In this document: piece by piece, positions 23,666 to 33,451 of the stretch | How positions within the stretch are numbered: position 1 is the first letter of the stretch | How the letters are laid out: each line of letters opens with the position of its first letter | Source: Acidobacteriaceae bacterium | GTDB lineage: Bacteria > Acidobacteriota > Terriglobia > Bryobacterales > Bryobacteraceae | Direction: 5' to 3' | Assembly (NCBI GenBank): GCA_019240475.1 | Contig: JAFAYI010000024.1 | Coordinates: 514,678-578,677, forward strand | Length of the DNA stretch: 64,000 bases | Notes under the pieces: model-generated | What the model was told of the DNA's origin: nothing | Databases searched by the model: none | Seen by the model: the letters and a program-made list of their open reading frames with translations, nothing else | Position numbers and translations under genes: made by a program

Positions 23666-25336
23666 TTGATCCCCAAGCTAGCTGTTCTTCTGTTCGCGGT
23701 GGTAGCGCCGCTCATCCCCGCGACGCGGCAATACGACCTGATTATTCGCAATGCCCATATCATCGATGGGACGGGCTCGCCCTGGTATTCCGGCGATATC
23801 GGAATCGTCAACGGCCGCATCGCGGCCATCGGTTCTCTCGCGAATGCGCCCGCGCGGCGCGTGATCGATGCGCAAGGCCTCACCGTCGCGCCCGGCTTCA
23901 TCGACATGCTGGGACAATCCGAGGTGTCCATTCTGGTGAACCCGCACCTCCCTTCAAAGATTTTTCAAGGCATCACCACCGAGATCACCGGCGAAGGCAA
24001 TTCCATTGCGCCGGCCGACGCGCGTATCCTGGCGGCGGATCGCGACGGCTATGAACATTACGGCATCAAGCCCGATTGGACTACGTTCGCCGGATATTTC
24101 GCGCATCTCGAAAAGCAAGGCATGGGAATCAATCTCGCCAGCTACGTGGGCGCTACGCAAGTGCGCCGCATGGTAATCGGCGAGGAAAATCGCGCGCCGA
24201 CTTCCGCCGAATTGGACCGCATGACAGGGTTGGTTCGCGAAGCGATGCGGGATGGCGCAGTCGGACTTTCGACGGCTCTGCAATATGCCCCCGCGCCCTA
24301 CGCGAAGACCGAAGAGTTGATCGCGCTCGCGCAGGAAGCAGCGAAGTTTGGCGGCATCTACGCCACTCACATGCGCAGCGAAGGCGATGCGATCGATCAA
24401 TCGCTCGATGAAGTCTTCCGCATCGGCCGGGAAGCGCGGATTCCCGTCGAGATCTGGCATCTCAAAGCCGCGGGCAAACAAAACTGGGGGCGCATGCCGG
24501 AGATTGTGTCGCGCATCGAGCAGGCGCGCGCTTCGGGCGTTGATGTCGAGGCCGATACATATGCTTATCCGGCTTGGTTCAACACGTTTTCCGCGTTCGT
24601 ACCGCCGTGGGCCCACGAAGGCGGCGACCAGAAGATGATCGCGCGTTTGAAAGATCCCGCGGCTCGCGCTCGCATCCGGCGCGACATGGAAACCGATGCC
24701 TCCGGCTGGGACAACGAATGGCGCGAGATTCCCGGACCGGACGCCATTCTGGTCTCTGTCGTTCAAAATCGCGAGCTGCTCCCGCTGCAGGGCAAGACCA
24801 TCGCGCAGATTGCCCAGGCCGAACACAAAGATCCCATCGATACGATCTTCGATCTCCTGATCAAAGATCCCGATATGTCGGTCGCCGTATTCGCGATGTC
24901 GGAACAGGATATCGCTCTCGCGCTGAAGCAGCCTTGGGTCTCCGTTGGTAACGATTCGCAAGGCACTGCGCCCGACGGGCCGCTGGGTCAGGAGCATCCT
25001 CACCCCCGCGCCTATGGAACCTTTCCGCGCATTCTTCGCAAATATGTGCGCGAGGAGAATCTTCTCAGCTTGCAGGAAGCCATTCGCAAGTTCAGCGCCC
25101 TGCCGGCGCAGCGCATGCGGCTGACCGATCGCGGCGTCTTGAAGCAGGGCATGTGGGCCGACATCGTGGTCTTCGATGCGGCGGCGATTCACGACGTCGC
25201 CACATTCGAAAACCCGAATCAGCTTTCGGTCGGAATGCAATACGTGCTGGTCAACGGGGTTCCGGTGATCGAACACGGAGAAATGACCAATGCCCTGCCC
25301 GGAAAAGTTTTGCGTGGCGCAGGCGCCGCTCGCTAA
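23666..25336 (+). CDS. D-aminoacylase-like amidohydrolase, secreted
   Basis: 556 residues. The start chosen is the TTG at 23666, giving a signal peptide (MIPKLAVLLFAVVAPLIPA); the frame is open further upstream but would overlap the hydrolase. The amidohydrolase opening is YDLIIRNAHIIDGTGSPWY. The region that normally reads PGFIDxHxH is PGFIDMLGQSE, so the first metal-binding HxH is absent. The usual Cys-containing loop is replaced by GEGN. The later metal histidines are kept (ATHMRSEG and EIWHLKAAG), as is the catalytic D (GNDSQGTAPDG) and HPRAYGTFPRILRKYVRE. It is probably a variant acylase, substrate unknown. Its stop overlaps that of the esterase. Confidence 0.85.
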   Translation: MIPKLAVLLFAVVAPLIPATRQYDLIIRNAHIIDGTGSPWYSGDIGIVNGRIAAIGSLANAPARRVIDAQGLTVAPGFIDMLGQSEVSILVNPHLPSKIFQGITTEITGEGNSIAPADARILAADRDGYEHYGIKPDWTTFAGYFAHLEKQGMGINLASYVGATQVRRMVIGEENRAPTSAELDRMTGLVREAMRDGAVGLSTALQYAPAPYAKTEELIALAQEAAKFGGIYATHMRSEGDAIDQSLDEVFRIGREARIPVEIWHLKAAGKQNWGRMPEIVSRIEQARASGVDVEADTYAYPAWFNTFSAFVPPWAHEGGDQKMIARLKDPAARARIRRDMETDASGWDNEWREIPGPDAILVSVVQNRELLPLQGKTIAQIAQAEHKDPIDTIFDLLIKDPDMSVAVFAMSEQDIALALKQPWVSVGNDSQGTAPDGPLGQEHPHPRAYGTFPRILRKYVREENLLSLQEAIRKFSALPAQRMRLTDRGVLKQGMWADIVVFDAAAIHDVATFENPNQLSVGMQYVLVNGVPVIEHGEMTNALPGKVLRGAGAAR

Positions 25337-26907
25337 TCGTGTTCCGGCGCTCGGTCGAGGAACTCGTAGCGCGCCCGATGCTTCTCCGGAGCTGCCTGCG
25401 GCTCCGCCTTCAAGTGCATCACCTGATAACCGTCCTTCGCATCGTAAGGCGGCCATTTCGGCAGCCCCTCGCCATTCGGATCGCCCTGCTTTGCGAAATT
25501 GCTCCAGTACGTGGCCATCTCATCGGAAAGCTTGCGGTCCTCCGGACGCCACGGTAGATTCTTGGAGGGCAGCGCGTCGAACACGAATTCAATCTCCGCC
25601 GAGTGATACGCGCCGCGCGATTCGCCGTGTTCATCCGTGCCCGGGGGCGCGTCTTCAAAGCGATAACGGTAGACCGGAGATTGGCCAGTCTTCAATTGCA
25701 TGTTGATCCACTTCCAGGTGGAGTAGCCGATGAACGCATCGCCCATGGCCGCCCCTGCGGATTCCTTCGCCTCCGCGTCGGTCGCCGCCGGATAGAACCT
25801 CAGAAATTCGTCAGCCTGTTTCCCGTATTGCTTCCGCGCCCAAGCGATGAAGTTCTCCGCAGTCGGCTTCTCGTCTTTGAAGATCGCGTGATAGCTGCCC
25901 TCGTCGGCATTCCATCCGGCAAGCAGCGGCACGTGCGCCTGCTGCCCATGCGAAAAAATCGAGAGCACGGTTTCGGGCAAGAAGTAACCGTCGATGTTCG
26001 GCGCGAAGCGCACGATGCTTTTATCCTTCAGGGCAGCTTGCAGCAAATCGTCCGCGGACTTCTCCCGCAGCTCTTTCAAAGAAGCCGTGCCGAAAGCCGA
26101 TTCCGCGAATCTCGCATCGGCCTTCTCCGAATCCGAGAGCGATTTCGCGCCCAGCGTCTTGCCGAAGAACGCTCCACTCTCCCCGATCGCCTTCTGGAAG
26201 AGATCCTTCGAAAGAGGAGACGCCATCAAGGCGCTCACCGAAAACGAGCCGGCCGATTCGCCGAAGATCGTTATATTGCCGGCGTCGCCGCCGAACGCGC
26301 CGATGTTTTTCTTCACCCATTCGAGCGCGGCAGCTTGATCCAGCAATCCATAGTTGCCCGATGCATTGTGTCCGGACTCTTTAGCCAGGTCGGCATGCGA
26401 GAAGAAGCCGAAGATGCCCAGGCGGTAATTGAAGTTCACTACCACCACGCCTTTGCGCGCCAGGTTCTCGCCATCCTGCCGGGGTTCGGACGCCGCGCCG
26501 GCGGCGAATCCGCCTCCATAGATCCACACCATTACGGGCAGATGCGCGTTGGCGGAATCGGCGGGAGTCCAGACGTTCAAGTACAAACAATTCTCGTCCG
26601 GGCCGTTGTCTCGAAAAATCATGTCCGCATATATATGGCCCTGCATGCAGCGCGCTCCGAACTCGGTCGCTTTGCGCACGCCGGTCCAGCCTTCCACCGG
26701 CTGCGGGGCTTTCCAGCGCAAATCCTTCACCGGCGGCGCTGCGTAAGGAATGCCCTTAAAGATGCGAATCTTGGAGTCTGAGCTGGCGGCGCCTTCCACA
26801 TCGCCCGCCGCGGTATGCACGATGTCGGCGGCCCACGCCGAGCCGGCGCACAACATCGCGATCGCGGCGATCGCCCGGAATTCCCACGCTGAATTTCGAC
26901 GGTTCAC
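25333..26907 (-). CDS. Type B carboxylesterase, secreted
   Basis: The start is the GTG at 26907, seven bases downstream of a strong GGAGGAGA; this gives a 524-residue protein with a signal peptide ending AGSAWA. The type-B esterase set is complete: an oxyanion loop MVWIYGGGFAAGA, the nucleophile elbow FGESAGSFS, an acidic residue in GWNADEGSYHA, and His in GAYHSAEIEFVF. Also present are the early EDCLYLNVWTP-like motif (ENCLYLNVWTP) and the disulphide region. Such enzymes hydrolyse aliphatic or aromatic esters; the natural substrate is not evident. The gene is convergent with the amidohydrolase, their stop codons overlapping by four bases. Confidence 0.93.
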   Translation of the reverse strand: MNRRNSAWEFRAIAAIAMLCAGSAWAADIVHTAAGDVEGAASSDSKIRIFKGIPYAAPPVKDLRWKAPQPVEGWTGVRKATEFGARCMQGHIYADMIFRDNGPDENCLYLNVWTPADSANAHLPVMVWIYGGGFAAGAASEPRQDGENLARKGVVVVNFNYRLGIFGFFSHADLAKESGHNASGNYGLLDQAAALEWVKKNIGAFGGDAGNITIFGESAGSFSVSALMASPLSKDLFQKAIGESGAFFGKTLGAKSLSDSEKADARFAESAFGTASLKELREKSADDLLQAALKDKSIVRFAPNIDGYFLPETVLSIFSHGQQAHVPLLAGWNADEGSYHAIFKDEKPTAENFIAWARKQYGKQADEFLRFYPAATDAEAKESAGAAMGDAFIGYSTWKWINMQLKTGQSPVYRYRFEDAPPGTDEHGESRGAYHSAEIEFVFDALPSKNLPWRPEDRKLSDEMATYWSNFAKQGDPNGEGLPKWPPYDAKDGYQVMHLKAEPQAAPEKHRARYEFLDRAPEHD

Positions 26908-27000
26908 GATTATCTCCTCCAACGGTCCATCCTATGTCATTGCCGCTTTCGCGAGCGTGTCATTGCGCCTCCGCGAGCGTCCGTTGCAGTAAATTGAAGC

Positions 27001-28821
27001 ATGGTCGAAGGTGTAAGTCTGCGAGACCCCGTGTTCGTGAACACGCTGGGTCATGCCTCCGGCCTGGTGATTTTCGGCCTGCTTCTCTTTCTGTTGATCC
27101 GGAGCTGGGACCGCGCCGGCACTCGCCCCCAGCTCCCCACCCTGCTGGCAGCCGGTCTGGCCTTGCTTTGGAACCTCGGCTCGCTTGCGGGCCTGGAGCT
27201 TACCCGCCGGAATGGCGAGCTCTCGGATTGGCTGGTGGCCGTAAACTTCTCCGCTCTCACCCTGCTTCCCGCAATCCTGCTGGCCGTGGTCTTGAAGGGA
27301 AGATATGCGATGCTCCGCCGCCTCGGTTATGGCATCGGCGCCTGCGCCGTAGGGCTGCATTTCGCGGAGCTTCGGTTTCCCTCCGAACCTTTGCACGAAG
27401 CCGCATTGCTCCTGGTCGCGGCCGGCTTTGGCGCGCTGCTCATCGCCTTGTTCATCCTCTCGGCGCGAAACGAGCCGCGCGCGATATCGCTCACCGACGC
27501 CATTTGCCTCCTGCTATTCACCTCTTCGTTTCTTCACTTCGGGTACGGCCATTCGAGAACTGCCTGGACCAGCGAGGTCGCCTGGCACCACGCCGGCATT
27601 CCCTTGGCGCTGATTGTACTCTTGCGCGATTATCGATTGCTTTTCCTAGAGACCTTCGTGCGCTTTCTCGCCAATGCGAGTTTGGCGGCTTTGTTTGCGG
27701 CGGCGTTCTACTGGGCCGCTGAGACCGGCGGCCTTTTGTCTCAGGCAAGAGGAAATCCCTTCGCGGCCGCGCTGCTTTTAATCGCGGTGTGTTGCGCGCT
27801 CGTGTTGTTCGCCTATTTGCGCAGCCTCGTGCAGAAGGCGCTGACCAAGCATGTGTTTCGTCGAGGCAATTTGAACTTATGCTCAAAGCGGATTCTTCAA
27901 GCTGCCTCCGACGCGCCAAACGAGAGCGAGTTGCTGGAACGATGCGCCGGCTACATCCGCGATTTTGTGGAAGCGGATCGATTCGAACTGCTCAAAGCGC
28001 CTCCCGAACCGGCGGCCGCGGAAGCCGAAAATCCGTGGAACTGCGCGGAACTGCCGCTGCGATTCTCGCGGGGCGACGGCCTGCTGCTCGTGCTGGGCTT
28101 GCGCCGCGGGAGCCGCCGCTATCTCGCGGAAGATATCGATTCGCTGAAATTCCTCGCCGGGCTGCTGGTGGAACAGGTCGAGCGCCACCGCGCCAATGAG
28201 CTGGAACGGCTCGCGCGTGAAGCGGAACTGCGCGCTCTGCAGGCCCAGGTGAATCCGCACTTTCTCTTCAACGCCTTGAATACTTTGTATGGAACCATTG
28301 GCCGCGAATCGCCGGAAGCGCGGCGACTGGTCTTGAATCTGGCCGAGCTGTTCCGCTATTGCCTGCAGCGGAATCGCACGTTGATTCCACTGGGTGAGGA
28401 GTTGGAGATCGTGCAGGCCTATCTCGAAATCGAAAGCCTTCGGCTGGGCGAGCGCCTCGCGTTTGAAATCACCGCGAGCCAGCGCGCGCGGCGGATCACC
28501 ATACCCGTGCTTTCCGTTCAGCCGCTTGTTGAGAACGCCATTCGCCACGGTATCTCACGAGTGAGCGCGAGAGGCATGATCGAGGTGCGAGCGGAAGAAA
28601 CCGGCGACACGCTAGAGATTAGCGTTCGTGACAACGGTCCTGGATTCGAACCGAGCGCGTCAACCGAGGGGCTCGGGATGGGACTCGACAATGTTCGTCA
28701 ACGGCTGCATCTGCGCTATGGCGCGGCATCGGCTTTGAACATCGACTCTGACCGGCAGGGATCTGTAGTGACGCTCTCTATTCCGCTGGCGGCGAGCGGC
28801 CTGCGCAAATGCGCGTCCTGA
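27001..28821 (+). CDS. LytS-type sensor histidine kinase with GAF domain
   Basis: 606 residues. About eight transmembrane helices occupy residues 10-285, followed by a GAF-like segment (ILQAASDAPNESELLERCAG) and the His_kinase domain of the LytS/YehU family. The phosphoacceptor is in ALQAQVNPHFLFNALNTLYG (His near 420). The ATPase has PLVENAIRHGI, RDNGPGF and GMGLDNVRQRL. The final 13 bases overlap the next gene, a LytTR regulator, so the two form one two-component system. A ligand-binding role for the multi-helix N-terminus is likely, but its signal cannot be read. The TonB receptor downstream (29645) may be a target. Confidence 0.9.
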   Translation: MVEGVSLRDPVFVNTLGHASGLVIFGLLLFLLIRSWDRAGTRPQLPTLLAAGLALLWNLGSLAGLELTRRNGELSDWLVAVNFSALTLLPAILLAVVLKGRYAMLRRLGYGIGACAVGLHFAELRFPSEPLHEAALLLVAAGFGALLIALFILSARNEPRAISLTDAICLLLFTSSFLHFGYGHSRTAWTSEVAWHHAGIPLALIVLLRDYRLLFLETFVRFLANASLAALFAAAFYWAAETGGLLSQARGNPFAAALLLIAVCCALVLFAYLRSLVQKALTKHVFRRGNLNLCSKRILQAASDAPNESELLERCAGYIRDFVEADRFELLKAPPEPAAAEAENPWNCAELPLRFSRGDGLLLVLGLRRGSRRYLAEDIDSLKFLAGLLVEQVERHRANELERLAREAELRALQAQVNPHFLFNALNTLYGTIGRESPEARRLVLNLAELFRYCLQRNRTLIPLGEELEIVQAYLEIESLRLGERLAFEITASQRARRITIPVLSVQPLVENAIRHGISRVSARGMIEVRAEETGDTLEISVRDNGPGFEPSASTEGLGMGLDNVRQRLHLRYGAASALNIDSDRQGSVVTLSIPLAASGLRKCAS

Positions 28822-29564
28822 TCGTCGACGACGAGCCTATCGCCCGCCAGGTTCTCCGCCAGGAACTGGAACTGGTGGACGGCGTCGAAGTCATAGGCGA
28901 AGCGGGCGACGGCGCTTCGGCGCTCTCGGCAATCGCAGGCTCGCATCCCGATGTGGTGTTCCTGGATCTGGAGATGCCCGTCATGAGCGGCTTCGAAATG
29001 ATCCGCCATCTGAAAGAAACTCCCGCGCCTGTAATCGTTATCGTGACTGCATACGATCAGCATGCGATTGAAGCCTTTGAAGCAGGGGCCATCGACTACC
29101 TGCTGAAGCCGGTGAGTCAGGCGCGCCTGGCGCAAAGCCTGGAACGCGCTCGCAGATTCGCGCAGAATCCGCTTCAGGTCTTGGAGCGCATCGGGCAATT
29201 GCAGGAGATGGCGCCCGCCAAAGAAGGCGAAGCGCGAGTCCGCAAAGTGGTCGGCAAGCTCGGAGACGAATACTTTTTGCTAGATGTACAGGAGGTGCTC
29301 GCCTTTCAAGCCGATGGAGATCTCACGTGGATCGTCACGGCCAAGCATCGATACCTCGCATCGCAGAACCTGAGTGCGATCGAAAGCCGCTTGAAAAATT
29401 CGTCTTTCGAGCGCATTCATCGCAATGCCCTTGTGAACGTGAATCACATCCGCAAGATGAGCGTGCTGACCAGCCAGCGGTGGCTCATGACGTTAAGCAA
29501 CGGCCAGGAACTTGTCGTCAGTAAGCGGCGCGCCCAAAATGTGCGGCCATTTATCGAGTGGTAG
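28809..29564 (+). CDS. LytTR-family response regulator
   Basis: 251 residues. Receiver: MRVLIVDDEPIARQVL, phospho-acceptor in VVFLDLEMPVMSG (D near residue 57), conserved T and K in IVTAYDQ and YLLKPVS. The linker is a short helix, and the C-terminal LytTR DNA-binding domain shows GDEYFLLDVQEVLAFQADGD, then SSFERIHRNALVNVNHI. It overlaps the sensor gene by 13 bases. LytTR domains bind direct repeats in the DNA; I did not find a clear pair upstream of the next gene. Confidence 0.93.
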   Translation: MRVLIVDDEPIARQVLRQELELVDGVEVIGEAGDGASALSAIAGSHPDVVFLDLEMPVMSGFEMIRHLKETPAPVIVIVTAYDQHAIEAFEAGAIDYLLKPVSQARLAQSLERARRFAQNPLQVLERIGQLQEMAPAKEGEARVRKVVGKLGDEYFLLDVQEVLAFQADGDLTWIVTAKHRYLASQNLSAIESRLKNSSFERIHRNALVNVNHIRKMSVLTSQRWLMTLSNGQELVVSKRRAQNVRPFIEW

Positions 29565-29644
29565 CGCCTGGTCCGTTCATAACCTGAAATAGTTCATTCG
29601 CCGCGGCGCGCAGCCCGCTCGCCGGATTCACTTAGCTTGCCAAT

Positions 29645-32437
29645 GTGTTCGCCCGCACAATGCGGACAATGTCTAAATTTGCTTGCTATAGGTTTGTCTG
29701 CTTTCTTGCCTTAACATTCGGTTCGATTTTTTGCGCATACGCGCAATCCGTTAGTAGCTCCGGCACGATCCGCGGCTCGGTGGTGGATCCTTCCGACGCG
29801 GCTGTGAAGGGAGTTGCCGTTCAGATCGACAACGCCGTGTCGGGCTATAACCCCGGCGTTCAAACGGACGCTCAAGGAAGGTTTGAATTCGCCAACGTTC
29901 CTTACAACAACTATCACCTGAGCGCCGTTGCGCCTGGGTTTCAAACCGTTGCGCAAGATGTAGACGTTCGTTCGCCGGTTCCGCTGGAGTTGAAAATCAG
30001 TTTGAAGATTGGCTATTCGACAACTACTGTCAACGTGGAGGCCGGCGCGGACCTGGTCGAAACCGAACCGACGACGCACACCGACATCGATCGTGGGCTC
30101 TTTCAGAAGCTTCCCCTCGAGAGCCAGTCGTCTTCGCTCAGCTCGCTGGTCACGCTGGCTTCGCCCGGAGTTGCCGCCGATTCGAATGGCCTGTTTCACG
30201 GGTTGGGAGACCATGCGTCGAATTCGTTTTCCATCGACGGGCAACCGATTACAGACCAGCAGAGCAAAGTGTTCTCCAACCAGCTTCCCGTGGATGCCGT
30301 GCAGTCGATGGAAGTAATCGAAGGCGCGCCGCCCGCTGAATTCGGCGACAAAGACAGTCTGGTCATTGTGGTGAACACGCGATCCGGGCTCGGCGCAACC
30401 GAGCCGCACGGCGACGTCTATGCGTCGTACGGCACATTCGGCACGTCCAACGGCGGCTTCAATCTTTCCTACGGAGGGCAGAGGTGGGGCAATTTTGTTT
30501 CAGCGAACGGATTGAACACCGGACGCTTTTTGGACGGGCCTGAGTTCCAGGTGTATCACGATCACGGCAACGAAGAGAACCTATTTGATCGCATTGATTT
30601 CAAACCGACGAACGCGGATACGATTAACGTGAATTTTCAGTTCACGCGTTCCTGGTTCCAGACTCCGAACTCCTACGACGCACAGACGGCGGATGCGTGG
30701 AGCGGGCTGGTAGTGAATAACGGCGGCCTTGGCCCGGATGGCTTGCCGGTTGGGCCGGCCGATCAACGCTCGAAAATTCGCACCTTCAATATCGCACCTA
30801 CCTGGACGCGCTTGATCAATCCGCATACGGTCGTCACGTTCGGCGGGTTCGCCCGACAGGATCAATACAACTACTATCCAAGCGCCGATCCTTTCGCAGA
30901 CCTGGAGCCCGATCTTCAACTACAGACCATCGGCCAGAACCGGCGGTTGACGGACCTGGGGCTTCGCACGGACCTGTCGTACGTGAACGGCATCCACAAT
31001 CTGAAAGCCGGGATCACGTATCAAGACACAATTCTGACTGAACTCGACACGATAGGAATCGTCGATCCGACGGCGAACGCCGTTTGCCTGAATGCCGACG
31101 GCAGTCCGGATACGAATCCTCTTCTGACGAATATGTCCGGCTGCACGGGGCCGCTTACTCCCAATCCTGGATTTGTGCCGCTTCTCGCTTGCTACGACCT
31201 GACCAGGACGGCGCCGCTTCCCGCCTCCGATGGCTGCCCCAATTCGACGGCAGGCCGCTACGCATTCAACGGCCACGCCGATATTCGGGAGCTCGCCATG
31301 TATGTGCAGGACACCATCAGCATCAGGAACTGGACTTTCAATCTCGGAGTTCGCGGCGATGTCTACGACGGCATCACCAGGATTACCGCCGCCGAGCCGC
31401 GTTTGGGTATTGCCTACAACATCAAGCCGACGAGCACAGTGCTGCGCATCTCCTACGCGCGCACCATGGAAACGCCTTTCAACGAAAACCTGGCGCTCGC
31501 GAGCCTGGGCTGCAACGATGCCGTGGTATCGGCCCTCATGGCGTCCACCATCTCTCCTTGCGTCACAAACGCGCCGCTGGTTCCCGGGCTGCGCAACGAG
31601 TTTCATGCAGGCTTGTCCCAGGCCTTTGGAAAGTATTTCGTCTTGGACGGCGAATATATCTGGAAGTACACGCACCGTGCCTATGACTTCAGCGTGCTGG
31701 GCGATTCGCCGATCACCTTTCCGATCGAGTGGGCGAGATCGAAGATTCCAGGCTACGCAATCCGAGGCAGCCTGCCGGATTTTCACGGCCTGACGGCTTT
31801 CGTCGTTATGTCCCATGTTGCGGCTCGTTTCTTCGAGCCGCAGGTGAGCGGCATCGGCGCCACGCCGCTCGGCAGCGCAGTTTTCCGCATCGATCATGAC
31901 GAAAATTTCAACGAGACGACTCACCTGCAATATCAGCCTTCAAAGAAAGGCCCATGGTTCGGCTTCAACTGGCGCTATGACAGCGGCTTGGTCGCGGGCC
32001 CTGTGCCGTGCGCCGGTGGTAATTGCGCGAATGGGCCATTGGGAAGCGATACCGTCGTGGATGCCTCGATCATCACGCCCGACCAGCAGTTCCAGGCTGG
32101 GCTTTATTGCGGCAGCGTTCACGCGACCCCTACCACACCTATCAGTCCCACGAGCGTCTGCCCGGCATCCGAATACGGATCGAGTCTGATCAAGATACCG
32201 GCGGCGGGCGCCGAGAGCGACGACCACAACCCGCCGCGAATCGCGCCGCGAAATCTATTCGACGTCGCTGTGGGAGATGACAACTTATTCCACTCCGATA
32301 GATATAAATGGAGCGCGCGCCTCGAAGTTATCAACATGACTAACCAGTATGCGCTTTACAACTTCATCTCCACGTTTAGCGGAACGCACTACGTGACGCC
32401 CCGCGCCGTGACCGGTACGATAGGGTTCCATTTCTAG
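29645..32437 (+). CDS. TonB-dependent receptor-like outer membrane protein (Oar type)
   Basis: 930 residues. A signal peptide (cleavage near CAYA-QS) is followed by a carboxypeptidase-regulatory-like domain (GTIRGSVVDPSDAAVKGVAV, about 35-120). A TonB plug-like region contains DQQSKVFSNQLPVDAVQSMEVI and a PPAEFGDKDSL strand. A long 22-strand-type beta-barrel with extensive loops follows, ending in Phe (GTIGFHF), the outer membrane assembly signal. This is the acidobacterial Oar-like class thought to take up large or complex nutrients; no TonB box is obvious. The first start is a GTG at 29645; ATGs at 29660 and 29669 are alternatives. It is downstream of the LytS/LytTR pair, same strand, 80 bp apart. 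Confidence 0.9.
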   Translation: MFARTMRTMSKFACYRFVCFLALTFGSIFCAYAQSVSSSGTIRGSVVDPSDAAVKGVAVQIDNAVSGYNPGVQTDAQGRFEFANVPYNNYHLSAVAPGFQTVAQDVDVRSPVPLELKISLKIGYSTTTVNVEAGADLVETEPTTHTDIDRGLFQKLPLESQSSSLSSLVTLASPGVAADSNGLFHGLGDHASNSFSIDGQPITDQQSKVFSNQLPVDAVQSMEVIEGAPPAEFGDKDSLVIVVNTRSGLGATEPHGDVYASYGTFGTSNGGFNLSYGGQRWGNFVSANGLNTGRFLDGPEFQVYHDHGNEENLFDRIDFKPTNADTINVNFQFTRSWFQTPNSYDAQTADAWSGLVVNNGGLGPDGLPVGPADQRSKIRTFNIAPTWTRLINPHTVVTFGGFARQDQYNYYPSADPFADLEPDLQLQTIGQNRRLTDLGLRTDLSYVNGIHNLKAGITYQDTILTELDTIGIVDPTANAVCLNADGSPDTNPLLTNMSGCTGPLTPNPGFVPLLACYDLTRTAPLPASDGCPNSTAGRYAFNGHADIRELAMYVQDTISIRNWTFNLGVRGDVYDGITRITAAEPRLGIAYNIKPTSTVLRISYARTMETPFNENLALASLGCNDAVVSALMASTISPCVTNAPLVPGLRNEFHAGLSQAFGKYFVLDGEYIWKYTHRAYDFSVLGDSPITFPIEWARSKIPGYAIRGSLPDFHGLTAFVVMSHVAARFFEPQVSGIGATPLGSAVFRIDHDENFNETTHLQYQPSKKGPWFGFNWRYDSGLVAGPVPCAGGNCANGPLGSDTVVDASIITPDQQFQAGLYCGSVHATPTTPISPTSVCPASEYGSSLIKIPAAGAESDDHNPPRIAPRNLFDVAVGDDNLFHSDRYKWSARLEVINMTNQYALYNFISTFSGTHYVTPRAVTGTIGFHF

Positions 32438-32497
32438 TAGAATGTCTGAGGCTCAGGGGATACCTCCGCCTGAGTATCTATAAAGGAGAGCGAACCC

Positions 32498-33451
32498 ATG
32501 TCTTTCCCGCGTCTGCACTTAATCATCCCGATCACTGCTTGCCTGTGCTCGCATGCGCTTCTAGCCAGCACTGTCGAGCTGACTAACATTCACACCTTCA
32601 GCCCGCCATTCGAGCCCTTCCTGGGCGACGTCGCGATTAACGACAATGGCGAAATCGCCGGGACGTCTTTCAGCGTACCGAGTGCTCAGCCGGCCGGATT
32701 TGTGATTCCGGCAAATGGCGGCGCGCCGGTTCAAATTAAGTATCCAGGCGCGCAATATACATATGTCAACGGCATCAACAATCAAGGCACGGTCACCGGC
32801 TTTGCGTTTACAGGGACTTCCATTGTTGGATTTACGGAAAATGGTGGAACATTTACCACGCTAAACACCGCCTTTTCACTTACTTTTGCGCAAGGCATAA
32901 ACAATAATGGCGATATCGCAGGTTGGTGGAGCCCAGCAAGCGGCGGCGCCACGGCGTTTTTTATCAAGAACGGGGTTCAAGGAACCTTCAGCGTTCCAGG
33001 GTACCCATACGACACTTACGCAACTGCGATTAACGATTCAGGCCAGATTGCCGGTTACTTCAACTACGCAACCGACGGGTTTCTGCGCAATGCGGACGGC
33101 TCCCTGACATACTTCGGTTTTGCGCCGAACGGCCTCAATAATGCCGGGATTATAGTAGGCAGCGGCGATGGCCCGAATGACACATCCATCGGAGAAATTC
33201 GACTGAACGGCGTCAGCTATACCTACGAATACCCCGGCAGCACAGCCGGCACGTATCTGTATGGAATTAACAACTCAAACGAGGTCATCGGCTTTGACTC
33301 CACCAACAACGGCTATACCGAGACCATCTTCGAAGGCCAGCTCCAGTTTGTGAGCGCTCCCGAACCCTCCACGGGCTGGCTGTGCGTCCTCGCGCTCGCC
33401 GGATTTGTCGTGGTTCGCTTCCGCCGTCGTCGCGAGCAGAACTCGCTCTAG
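32498..33451 (+). CDS. Secreted HAF-repeat protein with PEP-CTERM anchor
   Basis: 317 residues. AAAGGAG precedes the ATG at 32498. A signal peptide ([17 protein letters not shown]) is followed by six imperfect HAF-like units, each with I-N-N/D-x-G-x-I-x-[51 protein letters not shown] and [10 protein letters not shown]. The C-terminus has the PEP-CTERM sorting signal [20 protein letters not shown] followed by an Arg-rich tail. Proteins with this signal are processed by an exosortase and linked to surface polysaccharide; no exosortase is in this window. The stop overlaps that of recA. Confidence 0.9.
   Translation: MSFPRLHLIIPITACLCSHALLASTVELTNIHTFSPPFEPFLGDVAINDNGEIAGTSFSVPSAQPAGFVIPANGGAPVQIKYPGAQYTYVNGINNQGTVTGFAFTGTSIVGFTENGGTFTTLNTAFSLTFAQGINNNGDIAGWWSPASGGATAFFIKNGVQGTFSVPGYPYDTYATAINDSGQIAGYFNYATDGFLRNADGSLTYFGFAPNGLNNAGIIVGSGDGPNDTSIGEIRLNGVSYTYEYPGSTAGTYLYGINNSNEVIGFDSTNNGYTETIFEGQLQFVSAPEPSTGWLCVLALAGFVVVRFRRRREQNSL

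Noticed and set aside
23954..25456. 500-codon open frame opposite the amidohydrolase gene
   Set aside because: Antisense shadow; the plus strand has the amidohydrolase motifs and normal start signals.
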